Positions 1 through 9,000 of a stretch of 64,000 nucleotides of DNA are shown here, piece by piece. The stretch is from Leishmania martiniquensis. Lineage: Eukaryota; Euglenozoa; Kinetoplastea; Trypanosomatida; Trypanosomatidae. The position numbers and the translations under genes were made by a program. Location: contig NC_090171.1 of assembly GCF_017916325.1 (NCBI RefSeq), positions 388,501 to 452,500 on the forward strand, given 5' to 3'. Positions within the stretch are counted from its first letter, which is position 1; every line of letters starts with the position of its first letter. Below the pieces are notes generated by a model, which worked only from the letters and a program-made list of their open reading frames with translations, ran no database searches and had not been told where the DNA came from.

Positions 1-3000
1 TGCCACCACAGTGGCGGCCTTCCGCCAGCAGTGCTTCTGGAACGCCTCCCCGTTGCTGGTGGTCCTTACACGGGCCGTGTGCGAAGCGAACGATGCGCTG
101 CTTCCGCGCTGTGCGTTTGTGCTCTACTCGAAGAAGGTGAAGCGGCCGCTCAGTCTTGCTGAACTGGAGGAGGTCGAAACGACAGCGATGCGCGACTCCT
201 TCTTGCACGCCAGAGATCAATGGCTGGTCCCGACGGCCGATATGGTGAATCGCACGCTCAGCACCCTCCCGTCCACTGGTCCGGTCCACTTGTACCACTA
301 TGATGTGAGCACGTACACTGGCTGCACCACCGAGCGGTACCTGCGGCAGATTCAGCTGCGGATGCAGGACAGCCTCAAGCATTACCTCATGAGCTCGCTG
401 GAGGCGTTCACCCGTTTTGTCGAGCACGCAGGCGAGGACGACATCACGGTTCGCGGAATGGCCGATGTGGAGGTGACACGTGGGGCTTACCCCGCTCCCC
501 AGGCCCCATTCGGCGCCGACGAGCGCATTACTGCCGGTTTTCTTGCACCTCCGCTCTACCCTTTGCCCCCTCTGTTCTCCGTCACGCTTCTTTGCACGCC
601 GCGTGGCAGCGACGCTGACGCGACAAAAGCGCAGGAGCCGCTGGGAGCTGCCGCTGCCGCGATGCCAGCGTCGGAGATGACCGTGGGTGAGGCGCCGACA
701 GAGGGGGAACCGACGAAGGCAGCGAAGCCGCATGCTGTTCGCTTGGCGTACAGCTCTTCTGTGGAAACAATGCGGGCATCGCTGCACGGGCTCCTGAAGC
801 GCTGCCTGACCCAGCACAGCACTCTTCGCACAGTAGAACGCATCCTCTTTGACTTCCTCTACGACCCCGCCACAGCGTTTCTAGAGATACCTGAAACGAC
901 CAGCACGCTGATGGATTCATGGGCGGAGCGGCTCAATGTGGTGCTTGACCGTGTCGCCGTTGCCATGAAGGCTTACAAGGAGACCTATGCCCCCCTCTCG
1001 GCGGTGATTGAGATGGACTTGGACATCTACATGGAAACCTTTGATGAGCGCTTCCCGAACACGCACGGCGTTGGAGAAGAGGTGCAACGCTTCCTCAAAC
1101 TACAGCAACAGGTACTGAATGACATTCCTCCGTGTGCGGACTTGGGTCTCGTGCGCGTGGATTGCGGCGAGATGCGTCGTGCCTTGTCCAAAAAGTGCGC
1201 CTCGGGCGCGGCCAGGGTCCTGGACGTCATGGCTGCTCGCGCGCTTCGGAAGGAGGCTGACGTGAACGAGCGTTACAGCGAGCTGCACGCAACGCTGCGC
1301 AAGTCGACCGAGACACCGGAGGAGGTGGTTGCCACGAAGGACTTCATCAAAACCATTCCGGAACGCACCGTTGACTTGGAGGCGGCCATCGAAGAGGCAA
1401 AGGAAGTTCACGACCTCCTCGAGGGCTTCCAACGCCCCCTGACGGAAGAGGAGTTCAACAAGAAGTGGAAGGCAATCAGCTGGCCAGCTCAGCTCGACAA
1501 CGCCATCAACGAGCGTGCTGAGGAGTTGGAAGAGACGAAGCGGCGCCTGCTGGCCTCCATGAACCGAGCGCAAGAAGTGTTCGAAAAGGAGTTTGAGCTG
1601 GTGCAGAAAATTGTCGAGCAGTACAGTCAGCACCGCAACGCCAGCCGCATGACTGAGATCGCAGAAGATGTAATGCGGGTGCAGGAGAAGATTCGGCAGC
1701 TGCGCAGTCAAGCGAACACCTTCAACACCCACGAGTCGCTTTTTAACATCGAGAAGTCAGACTACTCGGCGGTGCACCGACTCTCCTCCGACTTTGAGCC
1801 GTACGAGGAGCTGTGGCTCACCTCAGCCAGCTGGTTCGCCTCCCTCGAGAAGTGGCACGAGGCGCCGTTCATGGGCATCAGTGCAGACGAGGTGGAGAAG
1901 ACGGTGGCGGACACGCTTCGCATTATGAACGCGTGCATTCGAAACCCAAAGCTAACGCCGGAGCTGGTGCAGGTGGCGGAGCGCACCCGCGACAACGTGC
2001 AGCAGTTCCGTCCTCTTGTGCCGACAATTAAGCACCTCCGCACGGAAGGCCTGCAGGAGCGGCACTGGAGCCAGCTGTCGAAGGAGCTGGGCTTCGACGT
2101 CGAACCGGGCATCACGCTGCACTGCCTCGACGATGTGGTTCGCATGAACTTGACGCAGCAGAATGATGTGCTCATGCGCATATCCGAAATCGCGTCGCGC
2201 GAGTTTCACATCGAAACGTCGCTGGCAAAGATGAAGGCAGCGTGGGCCGAAATGCGGATGGGCGTCGTGCCTTACAAGGCGACCGGTTGCTTTGTCGTGT
2301 CAAAGGATGTGGTGGACCAGACGCAGGAGAAGTTGGACGATCAGACGTTGCTGACGCAGAGCCTCTCCTTTTCTCCCTTCAAACAGCTTTTCGAGAAGGA
2401 AATTGCGAACTGGGAGGGATCGCTGAAGCTCGTGCAGGACGTGCTGGATGCGTGGCTGCGGTGCCAAAAGTCGTGGCTCTACCTCGAGCCTATCTTTCAG
2501 TCCGAGGACATCTCGCGACAGCTACCCGGCGAGTACAAGCGTTTCCAGACGGTAAACAAGAATTGGAAGCTCCTGACCAACAAGGCGCACGAGGTGGACC
2601 TCACGCTCGACTTCTGCACGACAACGGAGCGCTGTCTCGCGGTGCTGAACGAGTGCAACGACACGCTGGAGATGGTGGAGCGGGGTTTGAACCAGTACCT
2701 CGAGAACAAGCGCGCCTCGTTTGCCCGCTTCTATTTCTTGTCTGATGACGAGCTGCTGACGATTTTGTCGGAGGCCCGCGACCCGCAGAAGATCCAGCCG
2801 CAGTTTCGCAAGCTTTTTGAGAACATTGCCCACATTGACATGCGCGCGCCAGACAACGAGATGTTTGGCATGTATTCACAGATGGAGGAGTACATTCCGT
2901 TCGTGCAGTCCGTGCTGCCGCGCAAGTATGTGGAGAACTGGCTGACGGAAATTGAGCACATGATGAAGATTTCCATTCGAGTGCAGCTGGAGGCGGGCGT

Positions 3001-6000
3001 GAAGAAGTCGGCCACCATGAAGCGGCAGGATTTTGTGCTGGAATCCCCAGGGCAGGTGGCAATAGCCGTGAACCAGATTATGTGGACGCACGAGTGTGAA
3101 CTGTCGCTGAAGGAGCACGGCTCGCTCGCTCCCTACATGGAGACGGCGCAAAAGAACTTGATGGTGCTGGTGGAGACGGTGCGGCGGCCGCTGACGAACC
3201 TGCAGCGAATGAATCTGAGCGGCCTCATCACGATTGAAGTGCATGCGAGGGACATTGTGGAGCAGCTTGCGAAAGCTGATGTGGACAGCATCTACGCTTT
3301 TGAGTGGGTCTCGCAGCTGCGGAGCTACTGGGAGAGCAACGACTGCGTCCTCCGTCAGGTGGAGGCACAGTTTCGCTACGGCGGCGAGTACCTTGGCAAC
3401 ACAACGCGTTTGGTAATCACGCCGTTGACCGATCGCATCTACCTTACCTTGACCGGCGCCATGCACATGTTCCTCGGCGGCGCCCCAGCCGGGCCTGCGG
3501 GCACTGGCAAGACGGAGACGGTGAAGGACCTGGCGAAGGCCGTCGCAAAGCAGTGCGTGGTGTTCAACTGCCAGGAGGGCATGACGTACGCATCGATGGG
3601 TAAGTTCTTCAAGGGACTCGCCCAGGCAGGAGCTTGGGCGTGTTTCGACGAGTTCAACCGCATTGACGTGGAGGTGCTCTCCGTCGTGGCGCAGCAGGTG
3701 TCCTCGCTACAAGAGGCGGCGCGCACTCGACAGTACCGCATTCCTTTCGAGGGCACCGAAATTCTGGTAGACCCGTCCTATGCCGTCTTCATCACCATGA
3801 ACCCCGGCTACGCTGGCCGCACGGAGCTGCCCGATAACCTGAAGGTGCTGTTCCGCCCTGTGGCGTGCATGGTGCCTGACTACGCCATGATTGCGGAGAT
3901 TCGCCTCTTCTCCTTTGGATACTCCGACTCTCGGAAATTGGCGCAGAAGATGGTGGCCACCTTCCGACTGAGCTCCGAGCAGCTCTCGTCGCAGGATCAC
4001 TATGATTTTGGCATGCGCGCCGTCAACACCGTCATATCGGCGGCGGGGCTGATGAAGCGGGAGCATCCGGATGAGGCCGAGGACGTGCTGCTGCTGCGTG
4101 CGCTACGGGACTCGAACACGCCGAAGTTTCTGGAGGAGGACCTCCTCTTGTTCGAGGGCATCATTTCAGACCTCTTTCCAGGCGTCCACATCGCGCCGGT
4201 CAACTACGGGGACTTCCGCACCGCACTCGAAGCGAAGGCCTCCTTGATGCACCTGCAGCCGACGGAAATGTTCATAAAGAAGTGCATGCAGCTCTATGAG
4301 ATGAGCGTCCTGCGCCATGGACAGATGGCGGTGGGGCCGACGATGGGGGGTAAGACGAGCGCGACGCGCGTCCTGCAAGCGGCGATGACGCACCTGCGAA
4401 AGGAGCAGAAGAGTACCAAATTTGCGGAGGTGAAGACGTACTGCCTGAACCCGAAATCCATTACGATGGCCCAACTCTACGGCGGCTTCGACGAGGCGAC
4501 GGGGGAGTGGCGGGACGGCATCATCGGCGAGCTTTTTCGCATTGCAGCTCGCGATACAACCGACACGCGGCAGTGGATCATCTTCGATGGCCCTGTCGAC
4601 GCGCTCTGGATTGAGTCCATGAACACAGTGTTGGATGAGAACAAGAAACTGTGCCTCATCTCCGGCGAAATCATCGCCATGACGCCCTACATGAATTGCT
4701 GGTTCGAGGTGGAGGACTTGGCGGTAGCCTCGCCGGCCACCGTGTCGCGAGCTGGTATGATTTACCTGGAGCCGAACACGTGCATCGGGGTGTGCAACTA
4801 CATTCTGAGTTGGCAGCAGTACCGACTCCCCATCACGATGGAACCGTACAAGGAGCATCTGCAAGAGCTGTGCGAGCAGCTCTTTCCGTCGCTCATTCAC
4901 TTTGTACAGACGGAGGTGAGCGAGTACAGTCCGTCCTGCTGGCCCAACTTGGTGATGTCGTGCTTCAACTTCTTTGACTGCTTCATGGCGCCCTACACTC
5001 CCACGCGCACGTACGAGGTGCCGCAAGACAAGGTGGACTTGCTACGCGAGGTCTATCTGCATCTGCTCGTCTTCTCCATCATCTGGTCCTTTGGCGCCAC
5101 AGGCGACCGGCCCAGCCGGCAGCGGTTTGACAAGTTCCTGCGCGATGAGCTGCGGCTGCTCAACGTCAACATTGAGCTCCCCGTGATTGGATGTCTGCAG
5201 GATTACCAGTTTATACCAGAGGAGCGGCGTTGGGTTGCTTGGGTAGAGCGACTTCCGCCGTTTACGGCGCAGGTGACACAGAGTAACTTTTCCGAGATCA
5301 TCGTCCTGACAGCTGACGTGGCACGGTACAACTACGTGAACCGAATCCTTCTGGACCACTCTTTCCACACGCTGTGCTGCGGTCCTACCGGCACAGGCAA
5401 GACGGTGCTGATGCGGCAGCTGCTGATGCACGATATGCCAAAGGAGTGCACCCCTATTTTCTTTACGTTCTCAGCACGCACAAGCGCAAATCAGACCCAG
5501 GACCTCATCTTCTCCAAATTTGAAGTGCGCAAGCGCGCGTCGCCGCAGGTGTGGGGTGCACCTTTGAACCGCAAGTTTATCATCCTCGTCGACGACATGA
5601 ACATGCCCCTCAAGGAGCAGTACGGCGCGCAGCCGCCGATTGAACTGCTTCGGCAGTTTTTGGACTACAGCGGCTGGTACGACTGCCGCACGCGCGAGTT
5701 CTTTTCGATTGTGGATGTGGTGTTGGCTGGCACGATGGGGCCGCCCGGTGGCGGTCGCCATTTCGTCACGCAGCGGTTCCTGCGCCACTTTCACCAGATC
5801 GCTTTCCCCGACATCGAGGACGACAGCATGCGCCGCATCTTTTCTTCCCTGCTGGAGAGTTATTTCTCTACCTTTGCCGAGGATGTGCGCGGAAAGCTGT
5901 CCTCCATCGTGACGGCGTCTATCGAGATCTTCGACGTGGTCGTCAAGGAGCTCAAGCCGACCCCTGCCCGTCCCCACTACCTGTTCAACCTCCGCGACCT

Positions 6001-9000
6001 GGCGAAGGTGATGGATGGGCTGACGAACGCGACCACGGCGACGGTGACGACGGTGCCGTCACTGGTGCGTTTGTGGCTTCATGAGGAGATGCGAACTTTC
6101 CAAGACCGCCTCACAAGCGATGTTGACAGAGTTTGGTTCCAGGAGCTGCTTGGGAAGCAGCTATGGAAGCACCTGAAGCTGACGTTGGACGAGGTCATGC
6201 AAAGTCGGCCCGGTGACGGCGGCGCCGCGATGACTGCGCTCCTGTTTGCAGATTTCCTGGGCAGCAAGGCGGATCAGCGCATCTACCAAGAGGTGAAGGA
6301 TTTCAATGCTGTGGCCAAGACGATCGAAGGGGAGCTGCAGGAGTACAACCAGCAGTGCATGGGCGGGCGCCAGCTGAACCTTGTCATGTTTTCTGACGCC
6401 GTGCAGCACGTCTGCCGCATCGCGCGTGTACTGCGCAAGGGAAACGGGCACGCCCTTCTCCTAGGAGTCGGCGGCTCTGGGCGTCAGTCGCTGTCCCGGC
6501 TTGCTGCCCACTTGAATGAGTTCGAAGTCTTCCAGGTCGAGATCTCGAAAGGTTACACGATGAGTGCCTGGCGAGAGGACCTGAAGACGGTGCTGCGGCG
6601 CGTCGTGCTCCAGAGAAAGCAGACCCTTTTTCTTTTCACCGACACGCAAATTGTGCATGAGGCCATGCTCGAAGATGTGAATAACCTTCTCAACTCCGGT
6701 GAGGTGCCGAACCTCTTCGTGGCCCAGGAGCTGGACGACCTGCTCAACTCCATGCGCCTCGTCTGCGTGGCGGAGGGCCTGCCTGTGGACAAGGTCACGA
6801 TTTTCGCCCGCTTCGTGCGCAGCTGCCGCAGTCAGCTTCACATTGCCCTCTGCATGTCGCCACTGGGCGAGGTGTTTCGTAGTCGTCTTCGCATGTTCCC
6901 GGCACTGGTGAACTGCTGCACTGTGGACTGGTTTTCGGCGTGGCCGCAGCAGGCGCTTAACAGCGTGGCGCGTAATTACTTCTCCAAGATACCGCTGCTT
7001 GCACAGGATGCGGCGGCGGTGGAGGCGTGCACGGAGGTGTGCGTGCGCATCCACGTCAGCGTCGAGGCTGTCTCTGTTCGCTTTCTCGCGGAAACGCAGC
7101 GGCACAACTATGTGACGCCCACATCATTCCTCGAGCTGCTCCACATTTTCCGTGCGCTCATGGAAATGCAGACGGAAAAAAATCGGACCACCAAAGACCG
7201 CTTTGTCAATGGCCTCGCCAAACTGCACGAGACGGAGGATGCGGTGGCGGGGCTGCAGCAGACCCTGTCGCAGAGTCAGCCGGTGCTGCTGGAGAAAAAC
7301 GAGTCCATCAAGGCCCTCGTCGCCGAGATGGAGGTGCAGACGACTGAGGCGGAGAAGACGAAGAAGGAGGCGCAGAGGGAGCGCGAGGCGGTGGCGACAA
7401 TGCAGGCAGAGTGCGCTGCCATCGAGGGCGCGGCGCAGGAGCAGCTGGCCGAGGCGCTTCCAGAGCTGGACCGCGCTCTGGAGAGTCTCAAGAACCTCAA
7501 GGCGTCACAGATTACAGAGGTGGCGGGGTACAAGACGCCCACCGCGGGCGTCGTCATGACGATGCAGGGCATCTGCATTCTCTTTCAAATCAAACCGCAG
7601 ATGCGTGCTGCGAACCCGATGGAGGAGAAGAAGCCGGACTTCTGGGCCACCGCCAAGGAGCAGCTGCTCAACAACCCGAACCAGCTGCTGCAGCGACTCA
7701 TTCAGTACGACAAGGAGAACATTGCCGAGAAGCTCATCCAGGCAGTCATGCCCCTCGTCACGTCCGATGACTTTACACCCAAGAAGATCGCTGGCGCCAG
7801 TCAGGCGTGTGCGGCCATGTGCCAATGGACGCACGCCATGGTGCGCTTTCACGCGGTGAATAAGAAAGTCGCGCCGCTGCGAGAGGAGCTGGCTGTGGCA
7901 CAGCAGGCGAACCAGAGGGCTCAATGGAAGCTGAAAGAGGCAGAAACGCAGCTCGCTGAGGTGGAGATGCGTCTTGCCGAGATGCAGCGCCGCAAGGAGG
8001 AAGCGGAGAGGGAGCTGGAGGAGCTAGACCAGACAGTGAAGCGGACGGCGCTCCGGCTAGAGCGTGCTGCTATGCTCATCGACGGCCTGGCAGGTGAGAA
8101 GCGCTCCTGGGTCCAGTCGGTCGAGCGCATCGACGAGTCGGCCAAGTACCTAATGGGTGACATGCTCGTGGCGGCAGGCCAGATCGCGCATTGCGGCCCC
8201 TTCACATCCGTCTATCGCGGAGACCTTCTCCAGACCTGGGGCAAGGAGCTCGATGAGCGGTCGATCTTGCACAGCGCGCAGTACTCTATCTATCACACAC
8301 TGCAGGACGCGGTGGAAACGCGGGAGTGGATCCTGAGAGGGTTGCCGATGGATACCCTGTCCATCGAGAACGCTCTCTTCGCGAAGCATGCGCGCCGGTG
8401 GCCGCTTCTGATTGACCCTCAGACGCAGGGTAACCGATGGATCCGGCGAACGTACAAGGACACGCTGGAGGTGGTGCGGCCGAACCAGAAGGACCTCATT
8501 AAGCGCATTGAGTTTTGCATCCGTGCGGGGCGGCCGGTACTGCTGGAGAACGTCGGCGAGGAAATCGACGCCAGCCTGAACCCTCTGCTGGAACGACGCA
8601 CCTTCGTGGAGGGCGGGACGGAGATGATTCGCATCTCCGACACGCCGATTCCGTGGAACACAAAGTTCAAGTTTTTCATGACGACGAAACTGCCGAACCC
8701 GCATTTCATCCCGGAAGTGATGGTGCGCGTGACGCTGCTGAACTTTTTCATAACCCCACGCGGGCTGGAGGACCAGCTTCTCGGCGTCGTGGTGGGACAG
8801 GAGCGCAAGGAGCTGGAAATGCGGCGCAGTGACCTAATTCAGAAGAACGCAGGGATGAAGGCGGACCTCGTCAACACTCAGGAGAGTATCCTATGCAAGC
8901 TGAAGGAGGTGCAGGGCGACGTCCTGGACGACGTGGAGCTTATCGCCTACCTGAACGAGTCGAAGGAGAAGACGCTCGAGATAACAACGCGAGTCGCGGA

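Noticed and set aside
4166..5026. 286-codon - strand frame inside the dynein gene
   Set aside because: Antisense of a long GC3-rich gene; no independent features.
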